Positions 16,924 through 25,091 of a stretch of 64,000 nucleotides of DNA are shown here, piece after piece. The DNA is from JAGWAJ01 sp965215155 (lineage in GTDB: Bacteria; Acidobacteriota; Vicinamibacteria; Vicinamibacterales; UBA8438). The stretch is from the NCBI GenBank assembly GCA_965215155.1, contig CBDCCY010000004.1, positions 62,001 through 126,000 of the forward strand, given 5' to 3'. The first letter of the stretch is position 1; each line of letters begins with the position of its first letter. The notes beneath the pieces are model-generated. The model did no database searches. It was given only the letters and a program-made list of their open reading frames with translations, and was not told where the DNA came from. The position numbers were made by a program, and so were the translations under genes.

Positions 16924-17739
16924 TCAGTCGATGAGCACGGCGTCGCCGATGCGCGAGATTCTGGCGTCGAAGTGCTCCACGAGGAGGTCGCGGCGCGCCA
17001 GGACCCGTTCCCGCTCCTGCCGCGTGAGGATGTCGTCCATCGCCTCCTCGAGCGACTCCGGGGTCAGGGCGCGCATTCCTTCGAGCAGGCTGCGCCCGAT
17101 GCGGGTCAGACGCTCCGGCTTCGAGATTTCGACGTCGGGCCGGAACGCCCGCGTGTGGTCGATGAGCCACAGCTTCCAGTCCGTCGTCCAGAGGGAGTTG
17201 CCGGGGTTGCGGTCCCGGTTCTGGATCAGCTCGTCGAAGGCGTACATGGCGTAGAACTGCGAGTAGGCGACCTGCGGGTCCGGGGGGAACGCCCTCTGCT
17301 CGATCCGGTCCCGCTCGCTCATCGCCACGTCGTCGACCCACCAGGTGACCGCGGTCGGCTCGCCGTTGACCCTCCGCAGGACCGACATCGGCACGTTGTC
17401 CATGCCCAGCAGCACGGCCAGCCGATAGGCGGCGATGTTGTACCGGTAGCTGTCGCGAAAGTTGAGCTCCACCCGCGCCCCGGCCGCGACGAACGTGTCG
17501 CGCTGGATGTCGACGGTCTGGATGTGGACGTCGTGCGTGAGCCGCCCGTCCGAGGCGGTCGCGCGACGGGAGCCGGTCACGCCGACGTCGACGCGGTCGA
17601 AGTCGGACAGATCGGCGTTGAGAAGGAACGCCTCCATCTCCGCCGGCGAGAGCACCGGGGCGGCCGCCTCCTGCGCGCGCGGCGCAGCCAGGCAGACGAC
17701 GGCGAGCACGACGGCGAGCGGGTAACGCGGCATGCGCAT
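16924..17739 (-). CDS. secreted protein with a HipA/FAM20-like kinase catalytic core
   Basis: A 271-residue protein with a signal peptide (MRMPRYPLAVVLAVVCLAAP). The C-terminal half has a motif pair typical of atypical protein or lipid kinases: QNRDRNPGN (about 173-181; Asp and Asn of a catalytic loop) and LWLIDHTRAF (about 187-196; the metal-binding Asp). An N-terminal beta region contains ARVELNFRDS. HipA, PI4K-like and FAM20 kinases share this arrangement, so a periplasmic or secreted kinase is likely, but the substrate is unknown. AGGGAGG lies six bases before the ATG at 17739. It lies downstream of a translocase-like gene in the same direction. Confidence 0.6.
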   Translation of the reverse strand: MRMPRYPLAVVLAVVCLAAPRAQEAAAPVLSPAEMEAFLLNADLSDFDRVDVGVTGSRRATASDGRLTHDVHIQTVDIQRDTFVAAGARVELNFRDSYRYNIAAYRLAVLLGMDNVPMSVLRRVNGEPTAVTWWVDDVAMSERDRIEQRAFPPDPQVAYSQFYAMYAFDELIQNRDRNPGNSLWTTDWKLWLIDHTRAFRPDVEISKPERLTRIGRSLLEGMRALTPESLEEAMDDILTRQERERVLARRDLLVEHFDARISRIGDAVLID

Positions 17740-17839
17740 GGGCGGCCTCCCTGAAATGCAGTCTCCTGGCCACCATTCGTCGCCGACGCAACCCCGAGGT
17801 CGCGCGGCGGCCTCCATCTGGCGGCCCAACCAACCTCCG

Positions 17840-17872
17840 CGAGTCCGCGCCGTGCCACGGCGCAGTCTCCTA
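17840..17872 (-). terminator. hairpin starting at the stop codon of the translocase-HEAT gene
   Basis: Read on the minus strand, the TAG stop (17872-17870) is the first part of a stem: TAGGAGACTGCGCCGTG, then GCACGGCGCGGACTC. The stem is GC-rich and has no T-run after it. The same design occurs at the stops at 37026 and 38925. Confidence 0.6.
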
Positions 17873-20800
17873 CGCCCCCGTCGCCCTCGTCCGCCCGCCC
17901 GGCGCTCCTCCCGTCTCCGCCGTAGCGGCCGAACCTTCGCTCGCGATGATGCCGCTGAAGAGATCCTGGAGCAGCGTCGTCCTCTCGGACAGCACGTTGA
18001 ACACGTCGTCCCGTTCCGCCCGCAGGACACGGCAGGCCCGGACCACCGTGCCGCGGCAGCCGGCGAGCGCGCCCGCCAGCGTCTCCGCGACCAGCATCAT
18101 CCCGCCCGGTCCCACGACCAGCGGTCCGTCGCCGTTCGCCTCGAGCTGGACGATGCCGTCGAGGACCAGGCAGAGCGACGCCGCGTCGTCGTCGCGGAAG
18201 AGCGTCTCGCCCTCCCACAGCGAGAGCTCCCGCGCCGCGCCGACCAGCGCCAGCAGGTCGCCCACCGCGGCGCGCGACAGGAGCGGATGCTGCCGCACGA
18301 GCATCGCCTTGTCGAACGGCTGCAGATCGGAGCCCGGCAGCGCGACGGCCGGCAGATGCACCGGACCGCCGTTGCTGCGACCGTCGGCGCCCAGCAGCAA
18401 GCGGAACAGACCCTGGGCGAGGCGGACGTCGTCCGCCACCATCGCCATGAAGTCGTCCGCCCGAATGCGGAAGCAGACGCACGACTCGTTCGCCAGCGGC
18501 GGGTGCAGGGTCGGGATGCCCTGCAGCACCTCCTCCAGGCCGAGGACGCCGGGCGCGGGAAGGTCCCGGTGCCGCTCCGGCGCGACGACCTGACGGACGG
18601 AGCCGTCGATGAGGAGCTCCACCGCCTCGGTCGCGCCCTCCACTCCGACCGCCTGCCCCGCCGCGTAGCGCACCTCCTGACCCGACTCGATGACGCGGAA
18701 CAGCTCGTCCACCGACACGAACTCGAAGATCGCGATGTGCCCCAGGCGATCCGCCAGCTCCACCACCGGCAGCCCGTCCCGCGCCGCGCCCGCTCGTTCC
18801 GCATCGCGGGCCGCAAGGACCCAGTCCGCCGCGGCGCTGACCCGCGAGTGCGTTGCCGTCCGGTGCCGGCTGACCCACTCGATGTCGTCGATGAGCTGCG
18901 CCAGCAACGGCTCGCGGCCCGCTACGTAGTGCACGGCGCTCGCGGCGACCACCGCGTTGTCGTCGTGGATCAATTGCGCCAGCGTGTCCTCGAGGTTGCG
19001 CGGCCGCGTGCCGAGGACGTGGTTCGCGTGGTCGACCTTCGCCTCCGGCGGCGACTCGTCGATCAGCGGCAGGACGCGCTTGCGCACGTTCGCGCGCAGC
19101 AGGTTGTCGAGGTACTCGATGGCTCGAGCCCGGCGCTTGGTGCTCCCGCGCTCGATCGCGTGCCGGGCCGCCGTGACGTCGTCGACCTCGTGGAGCACCC
19201 CCAGCAGCCGGAAGACCCGATCCAGGATGCGGTCGAGACGCTCCTCGAGCGCCCGTTCCAGGACGCTGTCGTGGGGCGCCGGGGTCTGCGAGAGGAGGTT
19301 GTGGCGCAGCGTGAGCACGTTGCAGTAGATCGCGGACTGCCGCATCAGCAGCTCCTCGACCTCGGTCCGCGGGACCACCAGATCGGCGTGGTCGCGCCGC
19401 AGGCGCTCGAGGGCCGCGATGATCTTGTAGCGCTGGAAGCCGTCGCCGGTACCGAGGCTGCCGACGAGGGCGTCCACCGCGGACTGGCTCGGGATGAGGG
19501 CCAGGATGCCTGGGATGTTGCGGCGCACCCAGTGGTGCTCGTGCGGGTTCTCCAGCGCGTAACGCAGCGCCGGGACTATCTCCTCGCCGCCCGCGACGAG
19601 CGTGTCCCGCGCTGCGTGCCGGAGAACGCGATGTCCGAGCCGGGAGAAGAGCGCCGGCAGGAACAGCCCGTCGGATGCTCCGAGGGAGCGGGCGGTGCGG
19701 ATCGCCTCGAGCGCAACGTCGACGTGGTGGTCGTGCAGCAGCGGCACCAGCAGGACGCGGAAGCGCGGGCTGTCGATGCGGGACAGCGCTCGCGCCGCCT
19801 CCTTCCGGCCTTCGACCGCGGTGTCCCGCATGTCGTCGATGAGTCGCCGGAGCGTCGACTCCGCGCGCTCGACGGCCGTGTCCTCCGTCGAGCGCGCCAG
19901 CGCGGCGGCCGCCGCCACCGCTACCCGCGGCTCGGGAACGTCCAGGTGATCGGGCATCACGGCCGCGGCGTCGCGATGGTCGAGGGCGGCCAGGGTCATG
20001 AGCGCTGCCGCGCGCACCTCGACGTCGTCATCGCGCGTCATCCGCTCGACGGTGTCCTTCCAGCGCTCCGCGACGCGCGAGCGCCCCGACGCCAATGCCC
20101 GCAGCGCCCGGACGCGGACCGTCCCGGACTCGTGGCGCAGCAGCAGGGGCGTGATGAGATGGGGCTTGTCCATCGCCTCGAGCATGTCGATGGCGTAGAG
20201 CACCGACGTCGCGTCGGGGTTCGACAGCTCCTCCACGAGAGTCTCGACCGAGGCCGCCTCCGTGGCCGGCGTCATGATCGCGTCGGGCGTTATGGCCTGG
20301 GTGTCGATGCTCGCGCGGAAGGAGCGCAGGTACTCCTGCCGCGCCCGGAGCGCCACCGCCACCCAGAGCCCGGTGATGGCGAGCGTCGCGTAGCTCAGCC
20401 GGCGCCAGTCCAGCCCCAGCCCCCACGGCTGGATCAGGACGACCAGCGCCACCGCCGTCACCGCCTTGGCGAAGCGGTCCATCGTGACGTCGATGAACGG
20501 CTTGACGCGGTGCCGCAGCTCGGCCGACAGCGGAAGGAACAGTACCTCGCGCGTCGTCTTGTCGAGCGTGTAGCGCAGGGTGGTGCCCAGGACCCGCGCC
20601 CCGGCGACCGCCCAGAGCGCGCCGGTGCCGAGAATGACCGCCGCGCTGGCGCTGAAGCCGAGCGGGAGGAGGAGCAGGGCGACGCCGATGCCGACCGTCC
20701 GGTGGATGCGGCTGATGAGCGCCACCTGCACCACGAAGCCCGCGACCGACAGGTAGACCGTGACCTGGGCCAGGAACGCCGCGATGGCGTCGCCGCTCCC

Positions 20801-21580
20801 GCCGCTCATCGCCTGCGCCGCCATGCTCAACTGCTGGTCGACGACGGCCGCGCCGGCTGCCGCGCATCCGACCGCCAGGGCCAGGATCCGCAGGGTGCGG
20901 GACTCGGTGACGAGCCGGATCGCCTCCTGCCCTCCGATCCCGCGCTCGTAGGCCTCGAAGGCGGAGTCGTCGACCTTGTGGCCGCGCAGCGCCAGCATCA
21001 CGATGCCCGCACACCCCGCGAGGACCGCCGCACTCACCAGGAGGAGCTGCTCGGATCCGACCGCCTCGACGACCGTCGCGGTGATGCCGGCGCCGAGGGC
21101 GCCGCCGAGGCTGGCGCCGCCGCCGATGAAGCCGAAGAGCCGCTTCGCCTGCCGGGCGTCGAATATGTCGTTCGCCAGCGTCCAGAACTGGCTGATCAGC
21201 AGGATGCCCAGGATCAGCCCGAAGAGGTAGAAGGCGACCGTCACCCAGGCCGCCCCGGTGCGCAGCAGCGCCCAGAAGGCGACGAGCATCACGACGATGG
21301 CGGCCTGCGTCACCGGGATCACGTGCTGGCGCGGAACGCGGCGGACCGCGTTCGTGTAGAAGTGCATGATGACGCCGATGGAGACGCCGGCGGCGAACAG
21401 CACGTAGGGCAGGTTGTCGGCCCCGAGATCGGCGATGAACTGCGAGCGGGTGATCGGCTTGACGATGTTGTAGGACGTCATCGCGAGGAACGAGTAGGCG
21501 AACATCAGCAGCGCCGGTGTCGTTTCCTCGCTCCGCACGGACGCCACGGAGCTCAGCAGGCGGGAGAAGAGAGTCCGCAT
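17870..21580 (-). CDS. ATP/ADP-translocase-like membrane protein fused to HEAT repeats and cyclic-nucleotide-binding-like domains
   Basis: A 1,236-residue protein. Residues 1 to about 430 hold ten to twelve hydrophobic segments resembling the NTT nucleotide transporter/MFS fold (for example NIVKPITRSQFIADLG, where conserved NTT lysines are expected). From about 440 to 880 follow helical HEAT-like repeats (VRVRALRALASG, VEVRAAALMTLAALD). The C-terminal 280 residues resemble cNMP-binding or Crp-type beta rolls (LLIDGSVRQVV, LWEGETLFRDDD and LCLVLDGIVQLE). The layout suggests nucleotide exchange or sensing at the inner membrane gated by a ligand domain; the true substrate is unknown. The PhoX-like gene ends 15 bases upstream. 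The Shine-Dalgarno signal is weak. Confidence 0.75.
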   Translation of the reverse strand: MRTLFSRLLSSVASVRSEETTPALLMFAYSFLAMTSYNIVKPITRSQFIADLGADNLPYVLFAAGVSIGVIMHFYTNAVRRVPRQHVIPVTQAAIVVMLVAFWALLRTGAAWVTVAFYLFGLILGILLISQFWTLANDIFDARQAKRLFGFIGGGASLGGALGAGITATVVEAVGSEQLLLVSAAVLAGCAGIVMLALRGHKVDDSAFEAYERGIGGQEAIRLVTESRTLRILALAVGCAAAGAAVVDQQLSMAAQAMSGGSGDAIAAFLAQVTVYLSVAGFVVQVALISRIHRTVGIGVALLLLPLGFSASAAVILGTGALWAVAGARVLGTTLRYTLDKTTREVLFLPLSAELRHRVKPFIDVTMDRFAKAVTAVALVVLIQPWGLGLDWRRLSYATLAITGLWVAVALRARQEYLRSFRASIDTQAITPDAIMTPATEAASVETLVEELSNPDATSVLYAIDMLEAMDKPHLITPLLLRHESGTVRVRALRALASGRSRVAERWKDTVERMTRDDDVEVRAAALMTLAALDHRDAAAVMPDHLDVPEPRVAVAAAAALARSTEDTAVERAESTLRRLIDDMRDTAVEGRKEAARALSRIDSPRFRVLLVPLLHDHHVDVALEAIRTARSLGASDGLFLPALFSRLGHRVLRHAARDTLVAGGEEIVPALRYALENPHEHHWVRRNIPGILALIPSQSAVDALVGSLGTGDGFQRYKIIAALERLRRDHADLVVPRTEVEELLMRQSAIYCNVLTLRHNLLSQTPAPHDSVLERALEERLDRILDRVFRLLGVLHEVDDVTAARHAIERGSTKRRARAIEYLDNLLRANVRKRVLPLIDESPPEAKVDHANHVLGTRPRNLEDTLAQLIHDDNAVVAASAVHYVAGREPLLAQLIDDIEWVSRHRTATHSRVSAAADWVLAARDAERAGAARDGLPVVELADRLGHIAIFEFVSVDELFRVIESGQEVRYAAGQAVGVEGATEAVELLIDGSVRQVVAPERHRDLPAPGVLGLEEVLQGIPTLHPPLANESCVCFRIRADDFMAMVADDVRLAQGLFRLLLGADGRSNGGPVHLPAVALPGSDLQPFDKAMLVRQHPLLSRAAVGDLLALVGAARELSLWEGETLFRDDDAASLCLVLDGIVQLEANGDGPLVVGPGGMMLVAETLAGALAGCRGTVVRACRVLRAERDDVFNVLSERTTLLQDLFSGIIASEGSAATAETGGAPGGRTRATGA

Positions 21581-21595
21581 CCTGGGGGTGGGAGG

Positions 21596-22960
21596 TCAGA
21601 GGGCCCCGTCGGCCCAGGGGCCGGTTATCGCCAGCGTGACGCCGGGGATCTGCACGTTCACGAAGAGCCAGCGCCCGTCGGGACTGAACGCGGCGCCTGC
21701 GAACTCGCTGGAGCGGAAGTCGCCCGAGATCCCGTTCGGTCTGCCGTCGAGGACGACGGTGTTGCGGGCGAAGGGGAAAATGCGGCCATCGGTCCGCAGT
21801 CCGCGCAGGAAGTTCCCGTCCCGGCCGTCCTCGCAGAGCACGATGCCCCCGCGAGGGCTGACGCAGAGGTTGTCCGGCATGTCGAGCACTTCGCGCCCGG
21901 GCGACTCGAACAGGAGGCGCAGCCGCTCGCGGCCCGGCTCGTACTCCCAGACCTGTCCCATCCGGGCGTCGCCGCCCTCGGTCGAGACCACGTAGATCCG
22001 CCCGCCGCCGTACCAGATGCCTTCCAGCCGGCGGAACGTGGCGCCGCCGGCCGCCCGACCCTGGGCGAAGACGGAGTTCGGTCCGGCGTCGGCCGGATCC
22101 GGGTCGTCGATCGGCACCCACTCCACCCGCCGCCAGTCGCCGGTCGTCTGCCCCGCGCGCAGATCCTCCTCGGGCGCAGCGGAGATGGCCAGCATCTCCA
22201 GCCGGCCGCCGGCCGCAAGGTTGCCGGGCTCCGCGGGCAGGAAACGGTAGAGTCCGGCCGTCTGCTGGTCCTCGGTCTCGTAGACGATGCCGGTGTCCGG
22301 ATCGACCGCGGTCGCCTCGTGCACGAAGCGCCCCATGTCGCGGAGCGGCTCGGCCTCGGAGGAGCCGTCCGCCGGCACCTCGAAGACGTAGCCGTGCGGC
22401 TTCTCGAAGTCGTTCCCGCCCCCCGGACCCAGCACCGTCTCCTCGCAGCTCAGCCACGATCCCCACGGCGTCGGGCCGCCTGCGCAGTTGACCGCGGTTC
22501 CGGCCAGACTCACCCAGGCTCTGCGGACCGTGCCCCGCGCCGTATCGAACTCGATGGTGGTCGTGCCGCCGCAGCCGTTCCGGTCGTAGATGGGCCGGCG
22601 CGCGATCGCCGGGCCGGCGCGGAGCTCGTGGTTGCGCACCAGGAGAACGCGGCTGCCCCCGGCCGGGAACGCGGCCATCCCATCGTGCAAGCCGGGCGTC
22701 GCGAGACCGCGCTCCAGGGGGTCGCCGATCCAGCCGAACGACCGGTAGCGGAATCCGGCCGGGAGCTCGAGCAACGGGAGCCTCGTGGTCTCGTCGCGGA
22801 CCGGGGCGAGCGGTCCGTACCCGACCCGCGAGGGGGATGACGCCGGGTCGAAGAGGCTCGGCGGGACCTCGCGCCGGGCCGCGCGGCAGGCCAGGGCGTG
22901 AAAGGGAGCCGCCCCGAAGGCTGCCCCCGCAAGGGAGAGAAAGGCCCGTCTGTCCAGCAT
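21596..22960 (-). CDS. PhoX-like (DUF839) exported protein
   Basis: About 454 residues with a twin-arginine-like start (DRRAFLSLAGAAFG) and a beta-propeller typical of the PhoX/DUF839 family. The conserved segment GGPTPWGSWLSCEE and the acidic VHEATAVDP and IVYETEDQ motifs, which bind Ca/Fe in PhoX phosphatases, are present. PhoX enzymes release phosphate from esters in the periplasm, but many DUF839 members are untested, so phosphatase activity is an inference. The start at 22960 puts the RR motif at the N-terminus; 22978 is an alternative and neither has a clear ribosome site. Confidence 0.75.
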   Translation of the reverse strand: MLDRRAFLSLAGAAFGAAPFHALACRAARREVPPSLFDPASSPSRVGYGPLAPVRDETTRLPLLELPAGFRYRSFGWIGDPLERGLATPGLHDGMAAFPAGGSRVLLVRNHELRAGPAIARRPIYDRNGCGGTTTIEFDTARGTVRRAWVSLAGTAVNCAGGPTPWGSWLSCEETVLGPGGGNDFEKPHGYVFEVPADGSSEAEPLRDMGRFVHEATAVDPDTGIVYETEDQQTAGLYRFLPAEPGNLAAGGRLEMLAISAAPEEDLRAGQTTGDWRRVEWVPIDDPDPADAGPNSVFAQGRAAGGATFRRLEGIWYGGGRIYVVSTEGGDARMGQVWEYEPGRERLRLLFESPGREVLDMPDNLCVSPRGGIVLCEDGRDGNFLRGLRTDGRIFPFARNTVVLDGRPNGISGDFRSSEFAGAAFSPDGRWLFVNVQIPGVTLAITGPWADGAL

Positions 22961-23060
22961 ATGCGGGCGCCCACGCATCGCGACAGTCTGACAGTCGCCC
23001 CCGGCTCCGTCAACACGTGCCGGGGCGGGCGCCGCGAGCCCGCCGTCGCCTCCGGAGGCG

Positions 23061-24209
23061 TCACGGGGCGACGACTTCGAGGGCCAGCAGCGTCAGGTCG
23101 TCGTCGAGCTCCTCCCGGCCGCGCCATCCGCCGACCGCGCGGCGGATCTCCCGCACCGTCTCATCGAGAGGCCGTCCCTGCGTACTCGCGAGCGACCCCA
23201 CCAGGCCGGGCACGCCGAAATCCTCGTCGGTCTCGTTCATCGCCTCGGTCAGACCGTCCGAGTAGAGGTAGAGACGATCCCCGGGTGTGACCTCCGCCGT
23301 GAACTCGTCGTACTCCACGTCGGCGAACCAGCCGATCGGCACGCCGGCCGCCTCGAGCGCAACCGGCGCGCCCTCGACGGGCACGTGAATCGGGCCGGGA
23401 TGACCCGCGCTGGCGTAGCGCAAGCGGCCGGTGGACAGGTCGAGCATGCCGCAGAGGAAGGTGAAGTACTGCCACACCTCCGGATCGACGGGGAACTCCG
23501 TGTTCAGCCACTTGGTGAGCTGCGCCGGCGAGGACAGGGCCTGCGCGGTCCACGTCGAGGCGAGGACCCGGGTCAGCGCCACCGACTGGAGCGCCGCCAC
23601 CATGCCGTGGCCGGTCACGTCGAGCATGTAGAAGCCGATGAGGCCCTTGGTGACCTCGAAGGCGCTGAAGCTGTCGCCGCCGAGCTTCTCGCACGGCTCG
23701 TAGATCCACTCCACGTCGACGCCGGGGATTCCGGCCGGCCGCCCCGGGAGCAGCGACTCCTGGATCTTCGCCGCCGCGGCGAGCTCCCGTCCAAGCTTCT
23801 CGTTGGCCCGGCGCAGAGCCCCCTCGATGTGGCGGCGCTCGGTCATGTCGCGCACCGCGGCGATGACCAGGTGGCCTTCGTCGGACTCGATCGGACTCAG
23901 GGAGATGTCGACCGGGAACTCGCGCCCGCTGCGGTGGAGCCCGAGCAGGTCGGATCCCGAGCCCATCGCGCGCATCCCGGGCGCACTGGCGTAGTCGGCG
24001 CGGTGGCCGTGGTGCCGCTCGCGCGCCCCTTCGGGGACCAGGACCTCCACCGCCCGGCCCACGAGCGTATGGGGCGCATAGCCGAACAGCTCCTCGACCA
24101 GGCGGTTGGCGTAGACGATCGTGCCCGCCGCGTCGACGACCACCACGGCGTCCGGCGTCGTCTCCAGCAACGCGAGCGTCGACCGCGTCCAGTGTCCCGT
24201 GTCAGCCAT
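23061..24209 (-). CDS. PAS domain-containing SpoIIE/RsbU-type protein phosphatase
   Basis: A 382-residue regulator. A PAS domain spans roughly residues 10-130 (DAVVVVDAAGTIVYANRLVE), followed by a linker helix (LGRELAAAAKIQESLLPG). The PP2C-like SpoIIE domain covers about 160-380 with the metal-binding motifs KLGGDSF, DVTGHGM, SAGHPGP, YSDGLTEA and LDDDLTLL. Relatives dephosphorylate anti-anti-sigma factors or similar partners in general stress signalling. No kinase or STAS partner is nearby. It is the last gene of the ten-gene block, 34 bases behind a DUF4159 gene. A perfect CGCCTCC/GGAGGCG palindrome (23047-23060) abuts its stop codon. Confidence 0.88.
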   Translation of the reverse strand: MADTGHWTRSTLALLETTPDAVVVVDAAGTIVYANRLVEELFGYAPHTLVGRAVEVLVPEGARERHHGHRADYASAPGMRAMGSGSDLLGLHRSGREFPVDISLSPIESDEGHLVIAAVRDMTERRHIEGALRRANEKLGRELAAAAKIQESLLPGRPAGIPGVDVEWIYEPCEKLGGDSFSAFEVTKGLIGFYMLDVTGHGMVAALQSVALTRVLASTWTAQALSSPAQLTKWLNTEFPVDPEVWQYFTFLCGMLDLSTGRLRYASAGHPGPIHVPVEGAPVALEAAGVPIGWFADVEYDEFTAEVTPGDRLYLYSDGLTEAMNETDEDFGVPGLVGSLASTQGRPLDETVREIRRAVGGWRGREELDDDLTLLALEVVAP

Positions 24210-24243
24210 GTGAGGTGCCGCCGGGCGGCTCCGGGTTGCGGCG

Positions 24244-25068
24244 TCAGTGCGTCATCGCGTGCACGACGGTGTTGATGCCGACGGCGTAGGCGTTGATGGA
24301 GAAGCGGTAGAAGAACTCGTAGTCCTCGCCCTCCCGCTCCCAGCCGTCCGCAATGTCGGTGTTGTGGCTCATCAGCACCATCAGGCGGCCGGCCTCGTCG
24401 GCGATGCCGCGGAAGTGCACTTCGTGGCTTCGGGACCCGCGCTCCGACGTCGTGGCGCCGCCGCTGCGGCGCCAGTGCTGAATGGACGGGATCTGGGGAA
24501 TCTCGGGGACCTCGAACATCCCCTGGCGGAGCGGGTGGTCGGGCGTGATGTCGAAGATGGGGTACTCGGCGGCGGGGAGGGCCTTCGCGATCTCGCCCGT
24601 CCATTGCTCCCATGCCCACGGGCCCCAGAAGTCGTCGACCCAGAGGAACCCGCCCTTCAGGAGGTACTGGCGGAGCCGGTGCGCCTCGATGTCGTCGAGC
24701 CACAGCGTCCCGACATCCGACATGAAGATGAACGGATAGTTGAAGAGGGCCTCGTCGGTGAGCCGCACGACGACGTGGTCCGGCTCGTCGTGCTCGTCAA
24801 ACCCGACGCTGGTCGTGGTCAGCTCGGAGAGGCGGATCATCAGGTTCTGATCGGCCGTGGGGTAGTCGGTGTACCAGCCCTGCCCGCCCGGCTCGCGGCG
24901 GTCGCTGTCGTAGAGGATGCGCGAGAAGGTGAACGCGCGATGCTCGGGCGACTCGACCGGGAACTTGGGCGGCATGCGGTACCAGCCGCCCCGCCAGCCG
25001 CGCTGCGCGATCGCCGTCCCGCCGGCGATCGCGACGAGGACCAACGCCGCCGTCAGCCTGGCGCGCAT
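24244..25068 (-). CDS. DUF4159 protein (third copy in the block)
   Basis: A 274-residue exported protein with a short signal peptide (AALVLVAIAGGTAIAQ). The DUF4159 fold resembles a class I glutamine amidotransferase without the catalytic cysteine. Typical motifs are FTFSRILYDS, TDYPTADQNLM, YLLKGGFLWVDDFWG and PLRQGMFEV, with the C-terminal GINTVVHAMTH shared in form with the other two copies. Function is unknown. It starts 23 bases after the DUF4175 stop, so it is very likely co-transcribed. It is diverged from the copies at 32894 and 37024, not a recent duplicate. Confidence 0.85.
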   Translation of the reverse strand: MRARLTAALVLVAIAGGTAIAQRGWRGGWYRMPPKFPVESPEHRAFTFSRILYDSDRREPGGQGWYTDYPTADQNLMIRLSELTTTSVGFDEHDEPDHVVVRLTDEALFNYPFIFMSDVGTLWLDDIEAHRLRQYLLKGGFLWVDDFWGPWAWEQWTGEIAKALPAAEYPIFDITPDHPLRQGMFEVPEIPQIPSIQHWRRSGGATTSERGSRSHEVHFRGIADEAGRLMVLMSHNTDIADGWEREGEDYEFFYRFSINAYAVGINTVVHAMTH

Positions 25069-25091
25069 GTCGCGTCCCCGATCCGGAAGAG

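Noticed and set aside
17732..22840. 1,702-residue plus-strand open frame
   Set aside because: Exact antisense of the translocase-like and PhoX-like genes; Arg/Asp/Val-rich shadow translation without domains.
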